DNA from: an uncultured bacterium
GTDB taxonomy: Bacteria > Bacillota > Clostridia > Lachnospirales > Lachnospiraceae
Length of the DNA: 33,267 bases
NCBI GenBank assembly: GCA_947651225.1
Contig: CANSYK010000037.1
Location: forward strand, 1 to 33,267
Direction: 5' to 3'
In this document: piece by piece, positions 1 to 6,306 of the stretch
How positions within the stretch are numbered: the stretch's first letter is position 1
Layout of the letters: the number at the start of each line of letters is the position of its first letter
The notes under the pieces: generated by a model
Databases searched by the model: none
The model's input: the letters and a program-made list of their open reading frames with translations, nothing else
Told to the model about the DNA's origin: nothing
Translations under genes and position numbers: made by a program

Positions 1-378
1 ATGCACAGGCTCGGCATTGACGATGTGTGCGGCAATGATATTAACGAAGTGTCGGGTGGACAGCTTCAGAGGGCTTGTATCTGTCGCAGTATGATAAACA
101 ATCCCAAGATGATCTTTGCCGATGAGCCGACAGGCGCATTAAACCGTGCAAGCTCTGATGAGGTTATGAATGAGCTGCTCTCCCTCAATCGTGACGGTAC
201 AACGATCATGTGCGTGACCCACGATCCGAAGGTTGCCGCCAAGTGCAGCAGGGTTCTTTACATTGTGGACGGCGGTATCGTCGGTGAAAAAGAAATGGAA
301 CATTTTGACGGTGGTGACAAGGAGCTTCGTGATCGTGAAAGAGAGCTGAACAACTGGCTTATGGAACAAGGCTGGTGA
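1..378 (+). CDS. ABC transporter ATP-binding protein, C-terminal part (cut by window edge)
   Basis: This is the C-terminal ~125 residues of an ABC ATPase that powers a membrane transporter. Visible motifs in order are the ABC signature VSGGQLQRA (about residues 18-26 of the visible part), Walker B with catalytic Glu in MIFADEPTGAL, and the switch His in VTHD. The Walker A and Q-loop lie upstream of the window, so the ATG at base 1 is probably internal. The DEPTGAL wording is typical of the MacB/LolD/BceA group that pairs with FtsX-like permeases. No permease follows; a repeat and an Rpn gene come next, then a two-component system of the kind that often controls such transporters. The substrate is unknown. 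Confidence 0.85.
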   Translation: MHRLGIDDVCGNDINEVSGGQLQRACICRSMINNPKMIFADEPTGALNRASSDEVMNELLSLNRDGTTIMCVTHDPKVAAKCSRVLYIVDGGIVGEKEMEHFDGGDKELRDRERELNNWLMEQGW

Positions 379-412
379 TACTTGCAAAAAGCAATTTTCA
401 AACACGTTCTAG
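379..412 (-). repeat. Partial copy of the AGAGCGTGTTTGAAAATT repeat family
   Basis: Directly after the ABC ATPase stop. The stretch contains CTTGCAAAAAGCAATTTTCA followed by AACACGTTCT. It resembles the right-hand end of the longer element at 19511-19643 joined to the inverse of that element's left end. It looks like a degraded or short member of the family. Confidence 0.6.
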
Positions 413-432
413 CAAGGAAACCATGACGGCAC

Positions 433-480
433 AGCCGGATGGTTTTTCGCAGAATGTTTAGAGTAGCCGTGAATAGTAAC
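433..480 (+). repeat. GTGAATAGTAAC palindromic repeat, partial copy
   Basis: The stretch ends in GTTTAGAGTAGCCGTGAATA then GTAAC. It closely matches the right half of the hairpin element at 17120-17175, including the inner GGTTTTT-GC segment. The left arm is incomplete. Confidence 0.6.
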
Positions 481-545
481 GTAACAGACCGGGATTCAGA
501 AATGCACTGGCTCCCAGCTTGTAAAATCGGGAGGTTTATGCTAGT

Positions 546-1370
546 ATGGAGATACAAAAACGGAAGGGAAAGCAGGTGGGAAGATTGACAGCGACGGAAC
601 AGCAATATCAGGAAGATTTACAGCGTTTAAGAGGTTTACGACCAATCGATGATGATTTCATGCGTTGTCTTTTTAAAGATAATATTCCACTGGCTGAATT
701 TGTGTTACGCATTATCACTGATAAACCGGATTTAATTATTACTGATTGTGAAACACAGAAGGATATGAAAAGACTTGCTGGGGCACGTTCTATCTGTCTG
801 GACGCATATGGAATGGATTCAGTCGGAAAAAAATATGATTTGGAAGTCCAGAGGCAGGACGAGGGAGCAGACCCACACAGGGCAAGATACCATTCAAGTG
901 TAATGGATATAGAGAATCTCCATTCTGGTCAGGAATTTAAAGAATTGCTGGACACATATATAATTTTTATTATTGAAAAAGATTTTTATGGTCAGGGCGA
1001 AGCGGTTTATGCGATTGAGAGAATCAACCTTGCAACGGGTAAATCTTTTGAAGATGGGGAGCATATCCTTTATGTGAATGGTGAATATCGTGGAAAATCT
1101 GATATAGGAAAACTCATGCACGATTTTAACTGTACCCAAGCAGCTGATATGAATTTTGAACTGATGGCAGAACGAACAAGATATTTGAAAGAAAACCCGA
1201 AAGGAGTTCAAGAAATGTGTAAAATGATGGAGGATATGAGAAAAGAATCTTTGAAAGAGGTTGCTAAAAGAATGTTAGCAGATGGAATGTTGACACTTGA
1301 AAAAATTGCGGAATATGCAGGGCTTCCGCTTGATGAGGTAAAAAAACTGAAGGCTGATAAAACATTCTAA
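546..1370 (+). CDS. Rpn family recombination-promoting nuclease / PD-(D/E)XK putative transposase
   Basis: Probable Rpn-type protein (274 aa). These proteins carry a PD-(D/E)XK nuclease fold and are linked in E. coli to RecA-independent recombination. The N-terminal region has the family hallmark DDDFMRCLF, and the nuclease core shows LDAYG followed by KKYDLEVQRQDEG, matching the usual D...E-x-Q arrangement. The C-terminal ~60 residues are charged and helical and end in a short HTH-like stretch (LTLEKIAEYAGLPLDEVKKLK) of the kind many members have. The ATG is preceded by GGGAGG at 529-534, 11 nt upstream. It sits alone between an ABC ATPase and the two-component genes, with a repeat upstream. 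Nuclease activity is inferred from the family, not shown here. Confidence 0.82.
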   Translation: MEIQKRKGKQVGRLTATEQQYQEDLQRLRGLRPIDDDFMRCLFKDNIPLAEFVLRIITDKPDLIITDCETQKDMKRLAGARSICLDAYGMDSVGKKYDLEVQRQDEGADPHRARYHSSVMDIENLHSGQEFKELLDTYIIFIIEKDFYGQGEAVYAIERINLATGKSFEDGEHILYVNGEYRGKSDIGKLMHDFNCTQAADMNFELMAERTRYLKENPKGVQEMCKMMEDMRKESLKEVAKRMLADGMLTLEKIAEYAGLPLDEVKKLKADKTF

Positions 1371-1398
1371 TTATTAGTAAAACAAATATTGAATAATA

Positions 1399-1423
1399 GG
1401 CAGGTGGTTGGTTACTGCCTGCC
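1399..1423 (+). terminator. Weak hairpin after the Rpn gene
   Basis: GGCAGG (1399-1404) pairs with CCTGCC (1418-1423) across a 13-nt loop. The following GTGTTTATG is only weakly T-rich, so termination is plausible but not convincing. The rest of the gap up to 1613 is AT-rich with no clear gene. Confidence 0.35.
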
Positions 1424-1613
1424 GTGTTTATGATAAATCTTAGAAATACTATATTTTTGATTGGAAAGTAGTTTATATTGTTCTTTAACTGTAAAAAAGA
1501 TGAAATACTTGCAAATAGGCTTTTTAGGGGAAAAGATTTATTTTAGGAGAGGCTCCCTATGAGTAGGAACAGGGCAGAAGATGTTAAGGTAAGATTTGTA
1601 GGAGGTGGTCTTA

Positions 1614-2276
1614 TTGACCGATATTCTGATCGTAGAAGACGATAAGGAACTGGCCGGCTTGCTGACGGATTTCCTGCGTGATGAGGGTTATGCTGTGTCA
1701 AGCGTGGAAAGCGGAGAGCGTGCCGTACAGCTCTTTGAACGATATGGCGCAAGGCTTGTGGTGCTTGACATCAATCTCCCCGATGTGAACGGCTTTGCAG
1801 TCTGCTCCAAACTTCGGGAAAATGCGGATACTCCTATACTGATTGTAAGTTCAAGGACGGGCAAGGAGGATAAGCTGAATGGCTTTGGCCTGGGTGCTGA
1901 TGATTATATTGAAAAGCCCTATGACATTGATATTCTTATCGCTAAGATCAAGGGGATATTTAAACGGCGGTATCAGCGTGATATGTTGTCGGCAGATGGT
2001 GTGACACTCAACCTTGTAGATAAAACAGCAGTCATCGACGAAAAATCTGTAGAACTGCCTGCAAAGGAATTTGACCTGTTGGCGCTTCTAATCGAGAATC
2101 AGGGCAAAGCTCTGAAAAAAGAGTACCTGTTTAGCACTGTCTGGGGCAGCGACAGCGATTCGGAGCTGCAAACGCTCCATGTGCATATCAACCGCCTTCG
2201 CCAGAAACTTGGTGATGATCCTAAGAATGCAAAGCGTTTGCTTACTGTCTGGGGTGTGGGGTATAAGTTTGTATGA
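1614..2276 (+). CDS. OmpR/PhoB-family response regulator
   Basis: DNA-binding output protein of a two-component system (220 aa). The receiver domain (about 1-118) shows the acidic pair E8-D9-D10, the phosphoacceptor Asp in VVLDINLPD (D52), the conserved Ser in ILIVSSR and the Lys in IEKPYD. The C-terminal winged helix (about 125-220) has the usual ELPAKEFDLLALL and TLHVHINRLRQKLG blocks. I place the start at TTG 1614, eight nt after GGAGG at 1601-1605. The GTG at 1605 overlaps that ribosome site and is unlikely. The stop overlaps the kinase start as ATGA, so the two are translationally coupled. A target such as the neighbouring ABC transporter is only suggested by position. Confidence 0.93.
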   Translation: MTDILIVEDDKELAGLLTDFLRDEGYAVSSVESGERAVQLFERYGARLVVLDINLPDVNGFAVCSKLRENADTPILIVSSRTGKEDKLNGFGLGADDYIEKPYDIDILIAKIKGIFKRRYQRDMLSADGVTLNLVDKTAVIDEKSVELPAKEFDLLALLIENQGKALKKEYLFSTVWGSDSDSELQTLHVHINRLRQKLGDDPKNAKRLLTVWGVGYKFV

Positions 2277-3490
2277 AGGCTTTCAAAAGATTGTGTATTG
2301 CAGTGATAATTGTATTTTTTTTGCTGGCGGCGGTATTGAATCTATTTCTTATGGGAGCGAAAGACAGAAATGAAGGCATCTATCGTGTTGAAGCCAAGCA
2401 GCTTGCAGATGAGATAGCGGAAACAGGCAATTATGAGCTTAAAAAATATCCTCACATTACGGGCGTGTTCAAGGCTGATGACTGCGAACTGTACACCTCC
2501 AATGAGCATTATCTGATCATAGAAGCAGGTGGCATGTTGTATCGTGTGGAGTATATTGTCGGAAACGGACAGCACAGCATTGTGGCAATAAACTGTGTAT
2601 TTGGTGCGCTGTTCCTGCTGATGATTGGTCTTTTGTATTATATCTGGAGGCATATCATCGTGCCATTTGGCAGGTTGAACGATGTTCCGCAGGAGCTTGC
2701 AAGGGGCAATCTTGCTGTCCCGATACCAGAGGAAAAAAGCCGTTTCTTTGGAAAATTTACATGGGGTGTGAATCTCTTGCGTGAGAGTATCGAGGACAGC
2801 CGTAAAAAAGAAATCACGATGCAGAGGGACAAAAAACTCTTGCTGCTTTCCCTTTCCCACGACATCAAAACACCTTTGTCGGCAATCAAGCTCAATGCAA
2901 AGGCACTTGCCAGAGGATTATACAAGGATGAGGAAAAGCGACGTGCTGGCGCTGAGAGCATCAATACCCGTGCAGATGAGATAGAGCGTTTTGTTAGCGA
3001 GATTACCAAGGCGGCAAGCGAGGACTTTATGAGTTTTGAAGTCACACAAGGAGAGGCTTTCTTAAGCGATATCATCACAAGGATAAATGCGAGATATGCT
3101 CCCCAGCTTGCCATGTCGGAGACGGAGTTTGCGATTCAGAAATATAATGACTGCATTCTTTCCTGCGACCCTGACCGCCTTGCAGAGTGCCTGCAAAATC
3201 TGATCGAAAATGCGATCAAATACGGTGACGGCAGACGAATTGAGATTAGCTTTGATAAAATGGACGGCTGTGAGCTTATCACGGTATCAAATACAGGTTG
3301 TACGCTTGAAGCGAAAGAACTGCCGCAGATATTCGAGAGCTTTCATCGTGGAAATAATGCGGACAGGGTGCAGGGTAACGGGCTTGGACTTTTCATATGC
3401 CACAGGCTGATGGGGCTTATGAATGGAGAGGTATATGCTGATATTCGTGATGAATGCTTTTATATAACGCTTGTTGCCAAAATGGTGTAA
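2273..3490 (+). CDS. Sensor histidine kinase
   Basis: Membrane sensor kinase (405 aa), partner of the preceding regulator. It has an N-terminal membrane helix (about residues 7-27), an extracytoplasmic loop of ~75 residues, a second helix (about 104-124), a HAMP-like linker, an H-box SLSHDIKTPL with the phosphorylated His near residue 196, and a HATPase domain with N-box (IENAIKYG) and G-box (GNGLGLFICHRLM). Length and layout are ordinary for small Gram-positive kinases. The loop has no recognised ligand domain, so the signal is unknown. GGC, CTG and GAC codons look commoner in this pair than in the AT-rich genes just downstream, compatible with a different origin. Confidence 0.93.
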   Translation: MKAFKRLCIAVIIVFFLLAAVLNLFLMGAKDRNEGIYRVEAKQLADEIAETGNYELKKYPHITGVFKADDCELYTSNEHYLIIEAGGMLYRVEYIVGNGQHSIVAINCVFGALFLLMIGLLYYIWRHIIVPFGRLNDVPQELARGNLAVPIPEEKSRFFGKFTWGVNLLRESIEDSRKKEITMQRDKKLLLLSLSHDIKTPLSAIKLNAKALARGLYKDEEKRRAGAESINTRADEIERFVSEITKAASEDFMSFEVTQGEAFLSDIITRINARYAPQLAMSETEFAIQKYNDCILSCDPDRLAECLQNLIENAIKYGDGRRIEISFDKMDGCELITVSNTGCTLEAKELPQIFESFHRGNNADRVQGNGLGLFICHRLMGLMNGEVYADIRDECFYITLVAKMV

Positions 3491-3569
3491 AGCAATAACT
3501 GCTTGCTGAGAGGGAGATTTTGCAGGAGCTGTTTGGAGACATTGGAAACACACAGAGGAATGTAAAGAG

Positions 3570-4022
3570 ATGATTGAATTATTAAAAATAAGAGAAAATA
3601 AAAATATAGCAAAGCAGGCAGCAAACTGGTTTCACCAAAAATGGAATATTCCATTAAGTGCATATCAGGAAAGCATTTGTGAATGTTTGAAAAATGAAAA
3701 AGTTGTGCCACAATGGTATCTGGCAATGGATAATCATGTGATTGTTGGGGGATTGGGTGTAATTGAAAATGACTTTCATAACCGGAAGGATTTAACACCA
3801 AATGTGTGTGCTGTTTATGTTGAGGAAAATTATCGTTGTCAGGGTATTGCCGGAAAATTACTGCAATATGTATGTGATGATATGAAGGAACAAGGAATTA
3901 ATACGCTTTATCTTGTTACAGATCATGCTTTTTTTTATGAAAAATATGGATGGGAATTTTTGTGTATGGTTCAGGGGGATGGAGAGCCTGATTTAGCAAG
4001 AATGTACATACGTCAATTATAG
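3570..4022 (+). CDS. GNAT-family N-acetyltransferase
   Basis: Small cytoplasmic acetyltransferase (150 aa) expected to use acetyl-CoA; the substrate is unknown. The acetyl-CoA-binding motif A is seen as CAVYVEENYRCQGIAGKLLQYV, i.e. an R/Q-x-x-G-x-A/G type loop (R-C-Q-G-I-A-G), preceded by a central strand (DNHVIVGGLGVIEN). The C-terminal FYEKYGWEF is typical of this group. The ATG has AAAGAG close by and GAGG further upstream. The last codons and the TAG stop fall on the start of the palindromic repeat at 4018-4052, so the C-terminus may have been altered by that element. Confidence 0.88.
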   Translation: MIELLKIRENKNIAKQAANWFHQKWNIPLSAYQESICECLKNEKVVPQWYLAMDNHVIVGGLGVIENDFHNRKDLTPNVCAVYVEENYRCQGIAGKLLQYVCDDMKEQGINTLYLVTDHAFFYEKYGWEFLCMVQGDGEPDLARMYIRQL

Positions 4023-4052
4023 TAAACGCATGTATTTTATGCGTTTACTATA
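4018..4052. repeat. Solo 35-bp terminal hairpin of the three-hairpin repeat
   Basis: Near-perfect palindrome beginning TATAGTAAACGCATG and ending CGTTTACTATA. It is identical over all 35 bases to one end of the full element at 31798-31931 (bases 31897-31931). It contains the stop codon of the acetyltransferase gene and may act as a terminator-like hairpin on either strand. Confidence 0.85.
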
Positions 4053-4109
4053 TAATCAAATTTGGCTTTTTGTATGGAGGAAAACGTAAATGTTTACATA
4101 TCAAATCAG

Positions 4110-4140
4110 TTTCCACGCCGTAATCGTTTTGTGTTATAAT
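4110..4140 (+). promoter_or_regulatory. Candidate extended -10 promoter
   Basis: TGTTATAAT (4132-4140) is an extended -10 with consensus TATAAT. The -35 is poor (TTTCCA at 4110-4115 with a long 19-nt spacer). It would give a leader of ~110 nt before the gene at 4257. Confidence 0.45.
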
Positions 4141-4164
4141 GTTTTATGTGATTTGTTTCTCTCA

Positions 4165-4211
4165 TTTTCCCTGATCAGAGTTCATAATGCCCTGAGGGAA
4201 AATATTTCCCT
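4165..4211 (+). promoter_or_regulatory. Mutually exclusive hairpins in the leader of the 4257 gene
   Basis: AGGGAAAA (4195-4202) can pair upstream with TTTTCCCT (4165-4172), or downstream through AGGGAAA (4195-4201) with TTTCCCT (4205-4211, 3-nt loop). The two pairings exclude each other, as in attenuators. No U-tract follows the downstream hairpin, so any role is uncertain. Confidence 0.35.
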
Positions 4212-4256
4212 TAAAAATCATCAAATCACAATCGGAATTGTATAGGAAGGTGAAAA

Positions 4257-4748
4257 ATGGAGAATTGGAGAGAACATTTGAAAGATAAGCCAGTGAAATA
4301 CTGGATTCGGACTGAAACTGAGGAAATAGTAAAGGAAAAATCAGTTGACAGAAAACGGTTTTGTGAATATTCAAAAACAAAATACCAAAAGATTATAAAT
4401 AGATTTTATTATGCATTTGTAGATTATAAGAAGTATCCAAAAGTTGAACTAAGTTATTGCTGGCTACATTTTAGGCAGGAACTGAAGGAAATAGATTGTG
4501 TTAGTGAAACGATTGGTTGGGAACATATGCTTGCAAAATTAAAAGAACGGTTGTCTTATGATTGGAATAAAAAGATTTATTTAATTCTTTCCGATGGTTG
4601 GGTTTATGAAGGATATATAGATAATGTAATTGATGTACTGAATGAAGTTGATGGACTGTTGGATGATTTTTATATTGTTACTCCGCAATTTGATAAATTT
4701 GCAGCATATTCTGATGACGGCCAGTGCTTAGTTTTTTATGAAAAGTAG
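4257..4748 (+). CDS. Hypothetical protein, unknown function
   Basis: A 163-residue soluble protein that I do not recognise. There is no signal peptide, membrane helix or cysteine cluster. The sequence is rich in aromatic, Lys and Glu residues (KPVKYWIRTETEE near the start; YLILSDGWVYEGYIDNVIDVLNEVDGLLDDFYIVT near the end). The latter looks like a strand-helix-strand segment, as in small single-domain proteins of toxin-immunity or DUF type, but no family is assigned. The start ATG follows AGGAAGGTG at 4242-4250. It is AT-rich, lies in the accessory patch, and its own promoter and a structured leader are visible upstream. Confidence 0.7.
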   Translation: MENWREHLKDKPVKYWIRTETEEIVKEKSVDRKRFCEYSKTKYQKIINRFYYAFVDYKKYPKVELSYCWLHFRQELKEIDCVSETIGWEHMLAKLKERLSYDWNKKIYLILSDGWVYEGYIDNVIDVLNEVDGLLDDFYIVTPQFDKFAAYSDDGQCLVFYEK

Positions 4749-4785
4749 TAACGTTATAACAATTCGTCATTTTTCGACATATGCA

Positions 4786-4814
4786 TTGACCGGAGTATGT
4801 CCATATCCTATAAT
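4786..4814 (+). promoter_or_regulatory. Promoter for the small secreted protein
   Basis: TTGACC (4786-4791), 17-nt spacer, TATAAT (4809-4814): a strong sigma-A match. An inverted repeat GACATA (4776-4781) / TATGTC (4796-4801) brackets the -35 box and could be an operator. Confidence 0.75.
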
Positions 4815-4904
4815 AGTTTCAATACATAGGGCATGAAAAGCTGCTGTTTTACTATTTCAGCATTTCAATAACAGGGTTATGTGAAGAAGTAAGGGGGAAT
4901 ATTT

Positions 4905-5150
4905 ATGAAGAAGAAAGTGATTGCGCTTATTATCAGTTTATCTGTAATTATTTCGCCAATGCCATCTGTTTCAGGCAGTTCTATGGCAGAGGCAGCACAA
5001 AAGGTTTACTATGTTCCAGGTTCAAGCTATGCTTATCATAGTTCTAAGGACTGCAGGTCATTGCGGAGAAGCAAAAATATAAAAGCAATTACAATCAAAA
5101 AGGCTAAAGCGCTTGGGTTGAAAAAGTGTAAAATTCGCGGCTGTTGGTGA
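4905..5150 (+). CDS. Small secreted protein with a YHxxxDC...C motif
   Basis: An 81-residue exported protein. Residues 1-31 form a classical signal peptide: MKKK, a hydrophobic core (VIALIISLSVIISPM) and a probable cleavage near AEAA-Q. The mature ~48 residues contain YVPGSSYAYHSSKDCRSLRR and end KAKALGLKKCKIRGCW. This resembles a short module common at the ends of Firmicute surface proteins and lipoproteins, with His-x4-Cys and a terminal Cys pair normally spaced C-x-x-C. Here the final pair is C-K-I-R-G-C. Metal binding by the His/Cys set is inferred. The start follows AAGGGGGAA. An FHA-like reading frame overlaps its stop. Confidence 0.75.
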   Translation: MKKKVIALIISLSVIISPMPSVSGSSMAEAAQKVYYVPGSSYAYHSSKDCRSLRRSKNIKAITIKKAKALGLKKCKIRGCW

Positions 5151-5326
5151 AAAATTGTGGGATTCGGTTTGATGGAAGGGAACAATGCTATTATGTATGT
5201 GATTTTTCATCAAATGGCACATTTGCAGGAGGAAGGCGGAAACTGGAAAAGAATCAATGGATTAGGGTGGAGAGGGATACCCTGATTCAGCTTGCAAATG
5301 ATAAGTGTTCGTTTATGTTGATATAA
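5144..5326 (+). pseudogene. FHA-domain remnant
   Basis: A 60-codon frame (TTG or GTG start overlapping the previous stop) that encodes only the second half of a forkhead-associated phosphothreonine-binding domain. The hallmark SSNGTFAGG is present, followed by LEKNQWIRVERDTLIQLAND and CSFML, matching the loop and strands after the phosphopeptide site. The first strands with the conserved G-R and S-x-x-H are absent, and an in-frame stop lies at 5129-5131, so it cannot extend upstream. It is most likely a fragment left by deletion, though translation by coupling to the secreted-protein gene is possible. Confidence 0.6.
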
Positions 5327-5334
5327 GGACAGGG

Positions 5335-5378
5335 ATTATGCAAAGCAAATTAACATTTTGCTTTGCATAATTTTTTTT
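5335..5378 (+). terminator. Strong rho-independent terminator
   Basis: A 15-bp perfect stem (5335-5349 with 5357-5371), 7-nt loop, then a run of eight T. It ends transcription of the secreted protein/FHA region. No T-run exists on the opposite strand, so it does not serve the convergent PHP gene. Confidence 0.92.
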
Positions 5379-5402
5379 CGTGTTCTGTGAAATTATCATA
5401 CA

Positions 5403-6164
5403 TTAGTGAATTTCCATTTTTTCACATAAAGGTAGTCCAAATTCTTTGCAAAGGGAAACTCCAAGTGCTTCTGCTTCAGAATTTAAAAGCTGTTCTGGAG
5501 CATGGGCATCAATGCCAAGTATGGCGGAGTTTCCAACCTTTTGCGCAATGGACAGAAAGCGTCTGGAGGTGTAGTTCCGGTGTGTCCAAAGTCCAAGAAG
5601 ATTTATTTCAACAGGAATGTCTTTTTCTTTCAGATAAGTACAAAGCTGTATCATATGTTTTTCATAAATTTCATCTGGCCCTGTGTAGTTAATCAGGTCA
5701 GGGTGGGCTATATAGAGGTATTTTCCGGTCTGCATACCCTGTATTGTGCGTTCTACATAAAGTTGAAGCATGGCTTCGTCTGTGGTTGGCATACCAGTAT
5801 AGCAGGAATCGGTTTCTGTTCCTAAAAAATGCTGCCCCATAATTAAATAATCCAGAGGGTAGTCTGAAAAAAGAGCTTCTTGTGCATTATTCAGGGAGAT
5901 ATCATATTCTGCTTCAAAGCCGATATATATAGTGAGATCTTTTTGATACTCTTTTCTTAATGTTTCAAGAGAGTAAAAATAATTATCTAAATCGGATGGA
6001 GTCATGCGGATATTGGAAACATAATCACCTGGGAAAGGCCATGGGCAGTGATCAGAAAAGCCAAGGATTTTTATGCCTGCCTGAATGGCAGCTTCTACAT
6101 ATTCTCTGTCTTCGCCATTTGCATGTTGACAGCGTGCAGTATGCGTATGATAATTTGCTAACAT
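5403..6164 (-). CDS. PHP-domain phosphatase, histidinol-phosphatase (HisK)-like
   Basis: Metal-dependent phosphoesterase of the PHP superfamily (253 aa). Metal ligands are seen as YHTHTARCQHA near the N-terminus, GFSDHCPWP, GFEAEYD, IMGQHFLG, YIAHPDL and a final GIDAHAPEQL. These are the usual ordered PHP motifs. The closest named activity is histidinol-phosphate phosphatase, but there are no other his genes nearby, so the substrate is inferred only from family likeness. The ATG is preceded on its strand by AGGAGG. The gene is divergent from uvrC and shares a short intergenic region with it. Confidence 0.88.
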   Translation of the reverse strand: MLANYHTHTARCQHANGEDREYVEAAIQAGIKILGFSDHCPWPFPGDYVSNIRMTPSDLDNYFYSLETLRKEYQKDLTIYIGFEAEYDISLNNAQEALFSDYPLDYLIMGQHFLGTETDSCYTGMPTTDEAMLQLYVERTIQGMQTGKYLYIAHPDLINYTGPDEIYEKHMIQLCTYLKEKDIPVEINLLGLWTHRNYTSRRFLSIAQKVGNSAILGIDAHAPEQLLNSEAEALGVSLCKEFGLPLCEKMEIH

Positions 6165-6194
6165 AAGTAAACCTCCTAAAGTGTATATAAATTC

Positions 6195-6223
6195 TTGCGG
6201 TTTATCCTGTTAATTAGTATAAT
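6195..6223 (+). promoter_or_regulatory. Promoter of the uvrC cluster
   Basis: TTGCGG (6195-6200), 17-nt spacer, TATAAT (6218-6223). The leader before the GTG start is ~80 nt and includes a GCGAATGGTAAC stretch related to the GTGAATAGTAAC repeat family. Confidence 0.7.
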
Positions 6224-6306
6224 AAAGAAAGCTTATAAATGCAATATCATTGTAATGGCTGCGAATGGTAACTATCAAAAATAATCCAGCACAGGGGGAA
6301 TAGGTT

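Noticed and set aside
546-1370. Insertion sequence at the Rpn gene
   Set aside because: Although the family is labelled putative transposase, no terminal inverted repeats or target duplications frame the gene here.
1605-1613. GTG at 1605 as start of the response regulator
   Set aside because: It overlaps the GGAGG ribosome site at 1601-1605; TTG at 1614 has the right spacing and begins at the conserved receiver sequence.
1559-1642. Short frame MSRNRAEDVKVRF... with a GGAGAGG-like site upstream
   Set aside because: It is 27 residues, overlaps the response regulator start in another frame and resembles nothing; probably chance.
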